Positions 43,941 to 56,530 are shown, numbered from the stretch's first letter. The stretch is DNA of 64,000 bases from Sepiola atlantica (GCA_963556195.1 OY744544.1:45348484-45412483); one strand, 5' to 3'. Numbers and translations are program-made. Notes: generated by a model not told the origin, from the sequence alone.

Positions 43941-44118
43941 CTGACTTTTTAGTTAGGAGCAAAGTGTAGTACCTGTTCTCGGTCCTCGGTCAGTGAAGGA
44001 GAAACCCTTCTAGACTGAGACAATTTTATTATTATTTTTGTCTCAATCCAAAGTGCCCCTTTTCCATACATTAAAAACCGACTTGTGTTTAACTCTGCCC
44101 TCTTGGGGAGGCAGTTAA
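43941..44118 (+). mobile_element. short-form U2-headed SINE, plus orientation
   Basis: The only clear plus-strand copy. The head (43941-43980) reads CTTTTTAGTTAGGAGCAAAG then TGTAGTACCTGTTCTC, colinear with U2 positions ~13-48. The tail (44083-44118) reads TGTTTAACTCTGCCCTCTTG then GGGAGGCAGTTAAA. It confirms the head-to-tail direction deduced for the minus-strand copies. Confidence 0.85.
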
Positions 44119-44767
44119 ACAGGGACTGGCATACTTTTTTTTTGACTGACTACTGAAATCGTCACTAAATTCAAAATAATCTTACACTAAAGAATATTAA
44201 TCTCGCAAGAAACAAAGTATATATGATGTCGTAAAATAATTATCTTTCATTTCTTAACCCTTAAATGCTTTACTTTTATATTGGTTTGAAATAAATTTTA
44301 TCATCGAAGATACTGACTCCTTATTTAGCGGGTGTGCTGATGCAACATCATACTAATACCTACTCACACTTGAAAACAGGCTCGTTGCAGATGTATAACA
44401 AGTTTTAGTTTGACACATTTTCGTTGAATATTATATTTAATAGACATTTTGTTGAAATGTGTCAAATTTGAAGGAGAAAAAAGCATTTAAGGCTTAATAC
44501 TGCCGCTTTTATTCCAATCATGGATGGCAACATTTACAAATGAAATAGGGAGATTTTCCAGCTTCCAACATTTCAGGAAGAATTGGAAATATTTTCAGCA
44601 ACATTTAATAAATACAAATGTTTACGGGGTAAATCTTAGGGGTTTATTTGATACTCACTAAAGTCAAAATGTGATAATGTTGGGTTTAAAGTAATAACAG
44701 CCGAGACGGGTGCAAAAATGGCTGTGAAAAAATAAATGTCTAATTGTGTAGATCAAACTGTTTCGTA
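44119..44767. other. unassigned stretch
   Basis: AT-rich, no recognised feature. GTGTCAAATTTG near 44459 mirrors TAGTTTGACACATTTTC near 44406, a small inverted motif. Confidence 0.4.
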
Positions 44768-47700
44768 ACTGTTGTTCTTTTTCAGACACCAATGTGTTAT
44801 CCACGATCATACAACATGTTGTTTCTTTTTCAGACACCCATGTGTTATCCACGATCATACAACATGTTGTTTCTTTTTCAGACACCCATGTGTTATCAAC
44901 GATCATACAACATGTTGTTTCTTTTTCAGACACCCATGTGTTATCCACGATCATACAACATGTTGTTTCTTTTTCAGACACCCATGTGTTATCAACGATC
45001 ATACAACATGTTGTTTCTTTTTCAGACACCCATGTGTTATCCACGATCATACAACATGTTGTTTCTTTTTCAGACACCCATGTGTTATCAACGATCATAC
45101 ATGTTGTTTCTTTTTCAGACACCCATGTGTTATCCACGATCATACAACATGTTGTTTCTTTTTCAGACACCCATGTGTTATCAACGATCATACATGTTGT
45201 TTCTTTTTCAGACACCCATGTGTTATCCACGATCATACAACATGTTGTTTCTTTTTCAGACACCCATGTGTTATCAACGATCATACAACATGTTGTTTCT
45301 TTTTCAGACACCCATGTGTTATCCACGATCATACAACATGTTGTTTCTTTTTCAGACACCCATGTGTTATCCACGATCATACAACATGTTGTTTCTTTTT
45401 CAGACACCCATGTGTTATCCACGATCATACAACATGTTGTTTCTTTTTCAGACACCCATGTGTTATCAACGATCATACAACATGTTGTTTCTTTTTCAGA
45501 CACCCATGTGTTATCCACGATCATACAACATGTTGTTTCTTTTTCAGACACCCATGTGTTATCCACGATCATACAACATGTTGTTTCTTTTTCAGACACC
45601 CATGTGTTATCCACGATCATACAACATGTTGTTTCTTTTTCAGACACCCATGTGTTATCAACGATCATACAACATGTTGTTTCTTTTTCAGACACCCATG
45701 TGTTATCCACGATCATACAACATGTTGTTTCTTTTTCAGACACCCATGTGTTATCCACGATCATACAACATGTTGTTTCTTTTTCAGACACCCATGTGTT
45801 ATCCACGATCATACAACATGTTGTTTCTTTTTCAGACACCCATGTGTTATCCACGATCATACAACATGTTGTTTCTTTTTCAGACACCCATGTGTTATCC
45901 ACGATCATACAACATGTTTCTTTTTCAGACACCCATGTGTTATCCACGATCATACAACATGTTGTTTCTTTTTCAGGCACCCATGTGTTATCCACGATCA
46001 TACAACATGTTGTTTCTTTTTCAGACACCCATGTGTTATCAACGATCATACATGTTGTTTCTTTTTCAGACACCAATGTGTTATCCACGATCATACAACA
46101 TGTTGTTTCTTTTTCAGACACCCATGTGTTATCCACGATCATACAACATGTTGTTTCTTTTTCAGACACCCATGTGTTATCCACGATCATACAACATGTT
46201 GTTTCTTTTTCAGACACCCATGTGTTATCCACGATCATACAACATGTTTCTTTTTCAGACACCCATGTGTTATCCACGATCATACAACATGTTGTTTCTT
46301 TTTCAGGCACCCATGTGTTATCCACGATCATACCACATGTTGTTTCTTTTTCAGACACCAATGTGTTATCCACGATCATACAACATGTTGTTTCTTTTTC
46401 AGACACCCATGTGTTATCCACGATCATACAACATGTTGTTTCTTTTTCAGACACCCATGTGTTATCCACGATCATACATGTTGTTTCTTTTTCAGACACC
46501 AATGTGTTATCCACGATCATACAACATGTTGTTTCTTTTTCAGACACCCATGTGTTATCCACGATCATACAACATGTTGTTTCTTTTTCAGACACCCATG
46601 TGTTATCCACGATCATACAACATGTTTCTTTTTCAGACACCCATGTGTTATCCACGATCATACAACATGTTGTTTCTTTTTCAGGCACCCATGTGTTATC
46701 CACGATCATACAACATGTTGTTTCTTTTTCAGACACCCATGTGTTATCAACGATCATACATGTTGTTTCTTTTTCAGACACCAATGTGTTATCCACGATC
46801 ATACAACATGTTGTTTCTTTTTCAGACACCCATGTGTTATCCACGATCATACAACATGTTGTTTCTTTTTCAGACACCCATGTGTTATCCACGATCATAC
46901 AACATGTTGTTTCTTTTTCAGACACCCATGTGTTATCCACGATCATACAACATGTTTCTTTTTCAGACACCCATGTGTTATCCACGATCATACAACATGT
47001 TGTTTCTTTTTCAGGCACCCATGTGTTATCCACGATCATACAACATGTTGTTTCTTTTTCAGACACCAATGTGTTATCCACGATCATACAACATGTTGTT
47101 TCTTTTTCAGACACCCATGTGTTATCCACGATCATACAACATGTTGTTTCTTTTTTCAGACACCCATGTGTTATCCACGATCATACAACATGTTGTTTCT
47201 TTTTTCAGACACAAATGTGTTATCCACGATCACACAACATGTTGTTTCTTTTTCAGACACCAATGTGTGATCCACGATCATACAACATGCTGTTTCTTTT
47301 TCAGACACCCATGTGTTATCCACGATCACACAACATGCTGTTTCTTTTTCAGACACCAATGTGTTATCCACGATCATACAACATGTTGTTTCTTTTTCAG
47401 ACACCAATGTGTTATCCACGATCATACAACATGTTGTACTTTTTTCAGACACCAATGTGTTATCTACGATCACACAACATGTTGTTTCTTTTTCAGACAC
47501 CAATGTGTTATCCACGATCATACAACATGTTGTTTCTTTTTCAGACACCCATGTGTTATCCACGATCATACAACATGTTGTTTCTTTTTTCAGACACCCA
47601 TGTGTTATCCACGATCATACAACATGTTGTTTCTTTTTCAGACACCCATGTGTTATCCACGATCATACAACATGTTGTTTCTTTTTCAGACACCCATGTG

Positions 47701-48955
47701 TTATCCACGATCATACAACATGTTGTTTCTTTTTCAGACACCCATGTGTTATCAACGATCATACAACATGTTGTTTCTTTTTCAGACACCCATGTGTTAT
47801 CCACGATCATACAACATGTTGTTTCTTTTTCAGACACCCATGTGTTATCCACGATCATACAACATGTTGTTTCTTTTTCAGACACCCATGTGTTATCCAC
47901 GATCATACAACATGTTGTTTCTTTTTCAGACACCCATGTGTTATCAACGATCATACAACATGTTGTTTCTTTTTCAGACACCCATGTGTTATCCACGATC
48001 ATACAACATGTTGTTTCTTTTTCAGACACCCATGTGTTATCCACGATCATACAACATGTTGTTTCTTTTTCAGGCACCCATGTGTTATCCACGATCATAC
48101 AACATGTTGTTTCTTTTTCAGACACCCATGTGTTATCCACGATCATACAACATGTTGTTTCTTTTTCAGACACCAATGTGTTATCCACGATCACACAACA
48201 TGTTGTTCTTTTTTCAGACACCCATGTGTTATCCACGATCACACAACATGTTGTTCTTTTTTCAGACACCCATGTGTTATCCACGATCATACAACATGTT
48301 GTTTCTTTTTTCAGACACAAATGTGTTATCCACGATCACACAACATGTTGTTTCTTTTTCAGACACCCATGTGTTATCCTCGATCATACAACATGCTGTT
48401 CTTTTTTCAGACACCAATGTGTTATCTACGATCATACAACATGTTGTTCTTTTTTCAGACACCAATGTGTTATCCACGATCACACATGTTGTTTCTTTTT
48501 CAGACACTAATGTGTTATCCACGATTATACATGTTGTTTCTTTTTCAGACACCAATGTGTGATCCACGATCACACAACATGTTGTTCTTTTTTCAGACAC
48601 CCATGTGTTATCCACGATCATACAACATGTTTCTTTTTCAGACACCAATGTGTTATCCACGATCATACATGTTGTTTCTTTTTCAGACACCCATGTGTTA
48701 TCCACGATCATACAACATGTTGTTTCTTTTTCAGACACCCATGTGTTATCCACGATCATACAACATGTTGTTTCTTTTTCAGACACCCATGTGTTATCAA
48801 CGATCATACAACATGTTGTTTCTTTTTCAGACACCCATGTGTGATCCACGATGACACAACATGTTGTTCTTTTTCAGACACCCATGTGTTATCCACGATC
48901 ACACAACATGTTGTTCTTTTTCAGACACCCATGTGTTTTCCACGATCATACAAGA
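44768..48955. repeat. 48-bp minisatellite, ~87 units
   Basis: The unit reads ACAACATGTTGTTTCTTTTT then CAGACACCCATGTGTTATCC then ACGATCAT. It contains the perfect 12-base palindrome ACAACATGTTGT and a strong 3'-splice-site-like tract (TTGTTTCTTTTTCAG). Units of 45 bp arise by loss of AAC or TTG; 49-bp units with an extra T begin near 47150. The 45-bp TTG-deleted units recur at 45911, 46241, 46619 and 46949 (330, 378, 330 bp apart), revealing a higher-order repeat. The open frames (up to 1272 codons plus, 823 codons minus) follow from the 48-base period. Confidence 0.98.
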
Positions 48956-49507
48956 TGGCAACCGCCTGTATGTGGTCTCTAAAATACGTAAACGCAAGGA
49001 TATAAAATCTGTGTGAGCTTTATATCATCAATTTTTGGTTAATGCATTTATTAGCTAATAAAGACGACGCTGACAATATAGTGACTAATACATTGTTCAC
49101 ACGTGGAGTTCAGATAAAGCCATTAAGAGAATCATGAAAAAGGAATATCCGATGCATGTTTTGGTGGCTAGAAACGTAATTGTTTGTGATGATCGTATTA
49201 AAAAATTAAAAACACATAAATAAAAAAAAAACGTATATGCAGGAGAAAGAAAAAAAATTAGTTAACGGGTATAAAGCCATTGAACACGACTATCGCTTAA
49301 GTTTTAGACCAGTTCTTTTGTATATTTTTTTCTAATTAAAATATGCAATTTTTATAAAATTTATATAAATCTGAAATTTTCATATCGATTATTTAATTTC
49401 AGTTTAAATTTGAGGACTTTTAATATAAAAACAATTGGTTTAAAATTGCAGTCGTAATTGGAAGTCACATTCAATGGACTTTATGATCGTTAAACAAACT
49501 TTCTATC
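48956..49507. other. unassigned stretch between minisatellites
   Basis: AT-rich, no recognised feature. Confidence 0.4.
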
Positions 49508-50170
49508 AGAAAGTCTACATGTTGTCTATATTATATTTGTTTGTCTACATGTTATCTATATTATATTTGTTTGTCTACATGTTGTCTATATTATATTTGT
49601 TTGTCTACATGTTGTCTATATTATATTTGTTTGTCTACATGTTGTCTATGTTATATTTGTTTGTCTACATGTTGTCTATATTATATTTGTTTGTCTACAT
49701 GTTGTCTATATTATATTTGTTTGTCTACATGTTGTCTATGTTATATTTGTTTGTCTACATGTTGTCTATATTATATTTGTTTGTCTACATGTTGTCTATA
49801 TTATATTTGTTTGTCTACATGTTGTCTATATTATATTTGTTTGTCTACATGTTGTCTATGTTATATTTGTTTGTCTACATGTTGTCTATATTATATTTGT
49901 TTGTCTACATGTTGTCTATATTATATTTGTTTGTCTACATGTTGTCTATATTATATTTGTTTGTCTACATGTTGTCTATATTATATTTGTTTGTCTACAT
50001 GTTGTCTATATTATATTTGTTTGTCTACATGTTGTCTATGTTATATCTGTTTGTCTACATGTTGTCTATATTATATCTGTTTGTCTACATGTTGTCTATA
50101 TTATATTTGTTTGTCTACATGTTGTCTATATTATATCTGTTTGTCTACATGTTGTCTATATTATATTTGT
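49508..50170. repeat. 30-bp minisatellite, ~22 copies
   Basis: The unit reads GTCTACATGTTGTCTATATT then ATATTTGTTT. Variation is limited to ATA/ATG near the middle and TTT/TCT near the end. The open frames (repeating YMLSILYLFV) are a by-product of the 30-base period. Confidence 0.98.
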
Positions 50171-50276
50171 AGTTTGTCTGTCTGTTGCAATTAAAAACAA
50201 AGTTCTAGACCCAGATAAGATAATGTTTTACGAGTCAAATTTTATGAAGTATCAAATGGTGGTTAATTTAGTATTG

Positions 50277-50440
50277 GGGATGCGGCTTTTACGAATCAAA
50301 TTTTATGAAGAATCCATTGGGGATGCAGCTTACAATAATATTGTGGAGTTTTTAAGTTAATTTAGTATTGGGGATGCGGCTTACAATAATATTGTGGAGT
50401 TTAGTAGTGGGATGCGGCTTACAATAATATTGTGGAATTT
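50277..50440. repeat. imperfect tandem copies of a ~33-bp motif
   Basis: GGGATGCGGCTTACAATAAT then ATTGTGGAGTTT appears three times in full and once in part (near 50277, 50318, 50370, 50409), with ACGAATCAAATTTTATGAAG inserted between early copies. Confidence 0.8.
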
Positions 50441-50589
50441 TTCGTTTGTGCTGGGCATCCATAAACAGCAAAGATGATGTTTTACTTTATTTTATTATAT
50501 TTAAAACTTGAAAATTGAAAATGATAGAAATTTAAAAATAAGTTTACAAATGATAATATGGAGTTCAGGGCTGGGAGCAGGAGTACACA

Positions 50590-51190
50590 GGAATCCTCAT
50601 TCTTTTCTGGGAAACGCCAGGGATGCCGGCTAGTCTAACATACAAATTCTTCTTGTGAGATTGTAAAAGTTGGACCTAAATAGCATTTAAGCTGACATAT
50701 CAAACTTTGATTCTGATTTTCATTTGTTACTGTTGTACCATGTTATTGGTACTATGATAATGTATTCCGTTACGATTTATTTAAAAAATTATACTGACAT
50801 ATCAAACTTTGATTCTGATTTTCATTTGTTACTGTTGTACCATGTTATTGGTACTATGATAATGTATTCCGTTACGATTTATTTAAAAAATTATACTGAC
50901 ATATCAAACTTTGATTCTGATTTTCATTTGTTACTGTTGTACCATGTTATTGGTACTATGATAATGTATTCCGTTACGATTTATTTAAAAAATTATACTG
51001 ACATATCAAACTTTGATTCTGATTTTCATTTGTTACTGTTGTACCATGTTATTGGTACTATGATAATGTATTCCGTTACGATTTATTTAAAAAATTATAT
51101 AGTACCACCTGGACAAGTGGTACTATGGAAACATTTTTAATTATGACCGAAAAAAATCACAATCAGCAAGTGGAATGATTCATTTTATTC
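50590..51190 (+). repeat. family A, copy 4, with 102-bp internal tandem x4
   Basis: It starts near AACGCCAGGGATGCCGGCTA and contains GAGATTGTAAAAGTTGGACC, as in the 39.5 kb copy. The segment beginning GACATATCAAACTTTGATTC (50694, 50796, 50898, 51000) is repeated four times with a 102-bp period. The tail CAATCAGCAAGTGGAAT matches 39752-39768. The 138-codon frame is periodic and not a gene. Confidence 0.9.
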
Positions 51191-52028
51191 ATGTGTGTAA
51201 AAGATGATAATGTATGTATAAACAGGAAATGCCTTAGCATCTCTTATATAGATTGTGGTCTGTTAGGATTTTAAAAAATTGATATTTTTACTTTGGTTGC
51301 TGGTAGTGGAGAATCTACCTCCCCCCTCCCTCCACACACACACACATCAAAAAATTAGCCGACCCATAGGTGACCCCCTTCTAACTTTTATACTTTTTAA
51401 TGTCGAGGTTTAGTAGGTTTAGTATCACGCGATAAACAATAATTAAAGCGGATGTCAAAAACTGGAGCTTCAGTTTTATGTGGCAAAGCCATCTTCAAGA
51501 TTATCTGAAGAAACGGAAGTCATTTTGCCGTGAATCCAAGAAAATAGTTCAATTTTTTTTTAAATCTATTTTTGAGGAAAACTTGTGAGAGCTACCAGTA
51601 AGTTAATGCTTTTAGAAGCCACACAAAGAAAGTTTGTTTCTACGTATATAGCCCCACACATACCTTGGAAATTTAACAATAACAAGCATTACCAAGCAAA
51701 TTAGGACTATTCCCATTAAACGTAAAATCATGACTTCTAGTCATTCAGCTGACAACTTTAAGTAGAAGTCAGTCTCAGCTAACTGCAAATCTTTGCGTTC
51801 ATGTTAAAGTCACTATGTTGCCATTACTCACACATTTCCACAATGCAACTGGCCTACCAAACCATAAAATGCTCAAACCATGCCAGACACTATGGAGCCA
51901 CTCAGTCATTAAGAACATTCTGTCTTGTACATTCACATTCCATACACACACATACTGACTATCGCATAAATATATATACAAGAACTTCCTCTTGCATATA
52001 CACACTTCTTTTTTTCTTTATGTGTTAA
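51191..52028. other. unassigned stretch
   Basis: (CA)n run near 51332-51345; no recognised feature. Confidence 0.35.
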
Positions 52029-52029
52029 T

Positions 52030-54660
52030 CCCGAGCTACGGCGGAGTCTGCAATGATGGACTTTTGTCTCCACTTGACATGATCACAAGCTTGGTCCGGG
52101 TGAAGGCCGGTTTGATAGAGATCTTTATGCCCATCTCATCATCGGCCTACTCCTTGGTCGTTTTCCGGCGACTTCCAGTGCAAAGGCAAGTTTTGCGACA
52201 GTCTCGTTGTTGTCACATGTCCAAACCATCTGAGCTGCTATTCCTGAATCTTGCCCTCAATCGGTGCGGTGGAAGATAATGTCTGTCAACTTGGATGGTG
52301 CCATGTTCATTTTTATTGGTTGTTAGATACTCCGTCTTTCTGATGTTCAGCCGCAGACCAACCAAACTGCGCCAGCCTGGAGTTTTTGTTGCAGGTCAGA
52401 TTTATTCTTTAAGATGAACAGAACATCATCTGCATACAGAAGTGTCCATGACACAGGTTAGTGCAGGTCCTTGGTGATGGCATCCATGACAAGAATGAAG
52501 AGCAGTGGGTGTACTCCAACCGTGATGGAAACGGTTTTGAGCATACCGGCGGCAGTCTTGAGCATACCGGCGGCAGTCTGCACCAGACTCTTCGATAAGT
52601 CATAGAGTAGTCTGACCCAGCTAACCATCTCCTTGGGGATACCATGGTGTCATAGTGCGTAAAATATTACCAAATGTGGCATGTGGTCGAAGGCCTTTTC
52701 CAGATCGAGGAAAGCAATATGCAGTGGTATCGACTTCTCAGCATGTTTCTCTGTCAACAGCCATGCGGCATGGATGGCATCTGTTGTGCCACACTTCTTA
52801 ACGAAAGCACACTGATTTTGCACGATCATGACAATCTCCCGTATACTGTAGTCAATGATTCGCTCAAAAATTTTCATTGTGCGCAAAAGAAGTCGAATTG
52901 GTCTGTAGTTGCTGCATTCAGCAGGACTGCCTTTCCTTAGCACTGTGACGCTGCAGTTCCAATCAACCGGGACCTTCTTTCCTTAGCACTGTGACGCTGC
53001 GGTTCCAATCAACCGGGACCTTCTTTTCTGCAATCATTTGGTTGAACAGATCCACCAGCCATGCAGGAAGGTCCATAGTCAGGAGTGCCACACCTCAGTT
53101 ATGATGTTATCAGGATCAGTTGCTTTGCCTGGCCGCATTTCTCGCAACACCACAGCAGCTGTGATTGGATGTACACCACCTTAGACAGGGTTGGCAGTGG
53201 GGGTTGGCTCCCGGGGAAACTTCTCTGTCGAGATTTTCTCAAAATACTGGCGCCAGCGATTGACGACCTTGTTTTTGTCAAAGATCAACCTGCCACACCT
53301 GTTGTTTATGCCAAAGAATTGCTCGATATCTTGCGATTTTTAGTGGCGTGCCTTTAAGAGGCGATAAAGATGACATTTGTCTTTGCGTATGTTCAAGATC
53401 GCATAGATCTCGCTGTAATGCTTTGCTTCAGCGGATGCCATGGACTTCTTCACCTCACTCTTGACTGCCTTGTATGCCTGCTAATTTAACAGGGACTTGT
53501 CAGCAAGAAATTCGTGGTAGCATTTCTTCTTGATATGCACTTTCTCTTTTACAGTTGGAGTCCATAACCATGGCATTTTGTCTATCCAGGCTTTGTCGAA
53601 CTAAGTTCAGTCAGTGTTGCTTTTTTAATAGAAACTGTTGCCTCTCTCCACATGTCCTCGACATTGGTGACTGGAGGTAGCGTGATTCTTCCAACGATGT
53701 CACATTCTTTCTCTTTAGATCTCTACCACTTTACTTGTGCTGGGCCGTTTCAAGTTAGACAAGGCTATCTTGGCGGCTCGAGGCACAGAGTGCAAATCAC
53801 CGGGCGGTGTTGTGGTGCCACTGTTTCGTATGGTATTACTTTGGCATCAATAACAGCTAATTAAGATCTAGTCGATTTGCATGTTCCTGCTGTAGTAAGT
53901 GCGCAGATGTGATTTGCGCTTGAAGAAACAGGTGTTGGCTATCATCAGATCATGTGAATCAGCAAAATCGAGGATACGTGTGCCGTCATCATTGCAGATG
54001 CCATACCTGAAACCTCTGTGTGCACGATGTTCATTTGCAGCAGAACCAACATGGCCGTTTAGGTCTCCACCAAGCACCAGTGTGGAGTTTTGTGGCACAG
54101 TGGAGATTTGTTCATCAAGTAATGCCCAGAAAGCTTCTTTGACTCCCACGGGACAGCCAGTCTGTGGTGTGTATACAGAGAAGTGAACTGTGTTTGTTGG
54201 TGGCAAGGATGATTTTCATTAGTTGGCTGCTGTATTGATGCACTTCAGTGATCACAACACAATATTTTTCAGACTCCATTTTTTGTTCTTGGGCCACCAT
54301 TGTACAAGAGTTTGTAACCGTCACTAATGTCTCTAGCCTTGGACCCGTTCCTAAGTGTTTACTGAACTGCGTATACGTCGAGGTGTCTTTTTTTGAGGGC
54401 ATCACCGAGTTAAGGGGACCTTCCAGTGAGGGTGTCAACATTAAGGGTCACAAAACGAGATAATGGGGGTGGCTTCCGTGGCCAACACCACCCTTGCACA
54501 TTTGTCATTTGACAGGCCACTATGCATCGCCTGTGGGTTATGTCTTAGCATGTAACGTGTTTCGTAGATACTCATCCTTGATGATACGATATTCTGGGCG
54601 ATGCGTCGTTCCATCTGTCGCCATTTCACATATACACACAGAAGAACTTTATCGCTCATA
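52030..54660 (-). pseudogene. LINE with endonuclease and reverse transcriptase (RTE/BovB- or jockey-like), degenerate
   Basis: On the minus strand the order is endonuclease, then reverse transcriptase. The apurinic-endonuclease domain includes SVYTPQTGCPVGVKEAFWAL and LVLGGDLNGHVG (about 54200-54040). The reverse transcriptase begins with GSPAECSNYRPIRLL and continues QCAFVKKCGTTDAIHAAWLL and HIAFLDLEKAFDHMPH (52943-52650). A YADD box lies near 52425, followed by a conserved LRLNIRKTEYL-like stretch. About 2.6 kb is close to full RTE length. Several frameshifts and stops break it. A 50-bp duplication (CTTTCCTTAGCACTGTGACG twice, near 52931 and 52979) lies inside the reverse transcriptase. Confidence 0.85.
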
Positions 54661-54782
54661 CGATTATTATTATTTTACCCCTTTATTATAAATTGTTATC
54701 TCAGTTAATATATAATTTCCTTTTTCGTATCTATTATTCCACTAATTGCATGCTCATGAATTATCTCTTGTCGACTTCATAC
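54661..54782. other. AT-rich spacer
   Basis: Nothing recognised. Confidence 0.4.
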
Positions 54783-54990
54783 ATACAACATGTTAAACAC
54801 TAACACAACATGTTAAACACTAGCACAACATGTTAAACACTAACGCAACATGTTAAGCACTAACGCAACATGTTAAACCCTGATGCAACATGTTAAACAC
54901 TAACGCAACATGTTAAACACTAACGCAATATGTTAAACACTAACGCAACATGTTAAACACTAACGCAACACATTAAACCCTGACACAAAT
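54783..54990. repeat. 20-bp minisatellite, ~10 copies
   Basis: Unit CAACATGTTAAACACTAACG with changes at four positions (ACACA/ACGCA, AAACAC/AAACCC). It shares the AACATGTT palindrome with the 48-bp array. Confidence 0.95.
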
Positions 54991-55545
54991 ATCAATACTT
55001 AACAGATTTTTATTCCTGGACAAACAGTAAAAATCGATAAATTTACAATTAACTAAAGACAATTTGGAAATTATGTGCGAGAATAAAAGAAAACAATGTT
55101 CGTCTGTTCTTAAGCCAATCTTCTCCATCTGGTTTTGGTACTTAGGGTGCTGAATGTTTCCAAGACTCCGGGGTAGGCAACACCAAGCAACGTCTCATTC
55201 CTGCACTCCATGTGGTTCAATCAAAGGGTTGACATCAATCAGGTTTCATGCAGTCATATCATCCTGGTCTACCCCACTTCCTGGTGCGTGGGATATCCAG
55301 ATGCATATGGCGTTGATGCAAGAAGTGCACACTGTATATATCTCCCTAATGCATTTTGATATCCCAGGCATTAGGGAGCATGGAAGACTCAGAAGACCTG
55401 GTTCCAGTGCATAAGAAGGTCCTCCTCAGTCTATCATGCCCCCTAGTGACCAAAGACAAAATACATGCAATTTTGATTTTCCAAACAAAAACGTGTGGAA
55501 ACTAAAATCTGAAAACTGCTTGTTTACAACTTCGTGTCAAACCAA
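54991..55545. other. unassigned stretch with a small hairpin
   Basis: CTCCCTAATGC and GCATTAGGGAG (55343-55378) form an 11-bp-arm hairpin. The rest looks like decayed repeat but was not identified. Confidence 0.4.
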
Positions 55546-55548
55546 CTT

Positions 55549-55640
55549 ACAATATAACACACAGTATATTATAATACAATATAACACATAGTATATTATA
55601 ATACAATATAACACACAGTATATTATAATACAATATACTG
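55549..55640. repeat. 27-bp AT-rich tandem repeat, 3+ copies
   Basis: Unit CAATATAACACACAGTATAT then TATAATA; one A/T variant in the second copy. Confidence 0.95.
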
Positions 55641-56017
55641 TAGTGATTGAGAAAGAAAGGAATGAAAGATAAACATTTTAAATTCTGAATTTGAATACAA
55701 ATAACTAATATTACCAAATTGGAATCTTGGGAGAAGACACCCCCCCCTCTCCTAAAATACCTTAAACAGACAAAAGGTAGCTTGTAGTAAAAAAAAAACG
55801 GATGAAATCCATTCATGTCAGAATATATCCATAAAAAAACATTCGCTTTCCTTATATTTCTGCCTTCACATAAGCTCACCTAGATACCTGCCCATCATTC
55901 CGTGATGTATTCAACAGTGGTGTTTATTCTGCGTTTTGTATAGTGAGAAATGAGTGTTTAATGAATCTCAATGTGGAGACCTGAACCATAACCCGATGCA
56001 TTTATGGACAGGATTCA

Positions 56018-56070
56018 CAAAAGTAGGTCATAAAAGTAGGTCATAAAAGTAGGTCACAAAAGTAGGTCAT
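56018..56070. repeat. 15-bp tandem repeat, ~4 copies
   Basis: Unit AAAAGTAGGTCATAA; the last copies carry CACAA and CATGG. Confidence 0.9.
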
Positions 56071-56430
56071 GGGCGTGTGCACGCACTGCGCATGGCTTGC
56101 GGGACTTTTTTTATTTTCAAAACTCATTTTTCCATCAGTGGCGGGTCTCATCTGCATATGAACTCAAATGATATCGTCAACATTAAAAAGAATAGATTCA
56201 AGTTTCTAACGAAGGAATCTCTCCTGCAGAACTAAGACCAGCCGGCTTGGAGCCGAATGGTGAATACATAAAACAAAAATAGAAACTCACTCGTCAAGTG
56301 CACTGAACACAAACTCATGAGGCAAGGTGTGACGTAGTCAACGATTTGGTCACATTAAAACGGTGCATCACACATGTACAAAAGCAAATTAATTTCATCT
56401 CGATTTAATAAATTGAAATTCCACAAAGGT
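56071..56430. other. unassigned stretch
   Basis: Nothing recognised. Confidence 0.35.
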
Positions 56431-56530
56431 TCTTAAGTTTGAAAAGATGCACCTGAAGAGGTTAGATTAACCGAAATATTTTGAAAATAGCAATCAAGAT
56501 GAGAATAGTAGTCTGAATAATGGAAAAAAA
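56431..56530 (+). ncRNA. hammerhead-like core in family C fragment
   Basis: CTGAAGA (56453-56459), perfect stem II GGTT (56460-56463) with AACC (56469-56472), and GAAA (56473-56476) are all present. Downstream ATGAGAATAGTAGTCTGAAT identifies family C. Stem III is weak and I could not find a convincing stem I, so cleavage is uncertain. Confidence 0.45.

Noticed and set aside
44768..48955. Long open frames (1272, 1238, 832 codons plus; 823 codons minus) as a giant repetitive protein
   Set aside because: Several frames are open at once, as expected from a 48-bp stop-free unit. No start context, signal peptide or unique termini, and frameshifts appear after 47150.
44768..48955. TTATCCAC in every unit resembles bacterial DnaA boxes, suggesting a replication origin with iterons
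   Set aside because: The surroundings are eukaryotic repeats, the box lacks the final A of the consensus, and the array shows ordinary minisatellite behaviour.
44768..48955. CTGA...AAAGAAAC on the minus strand of each 48-bp unit as a hammerhead ribozyme
   Set aside because: The conserved GA after CTGAN and any stem II are missing, so the core cannot form.
44768..50170. Arrays considered as CRISPR
   Set aside because: Units are contiguous with no unique spacers, there are no cas genes, and the window is eukaryotic.
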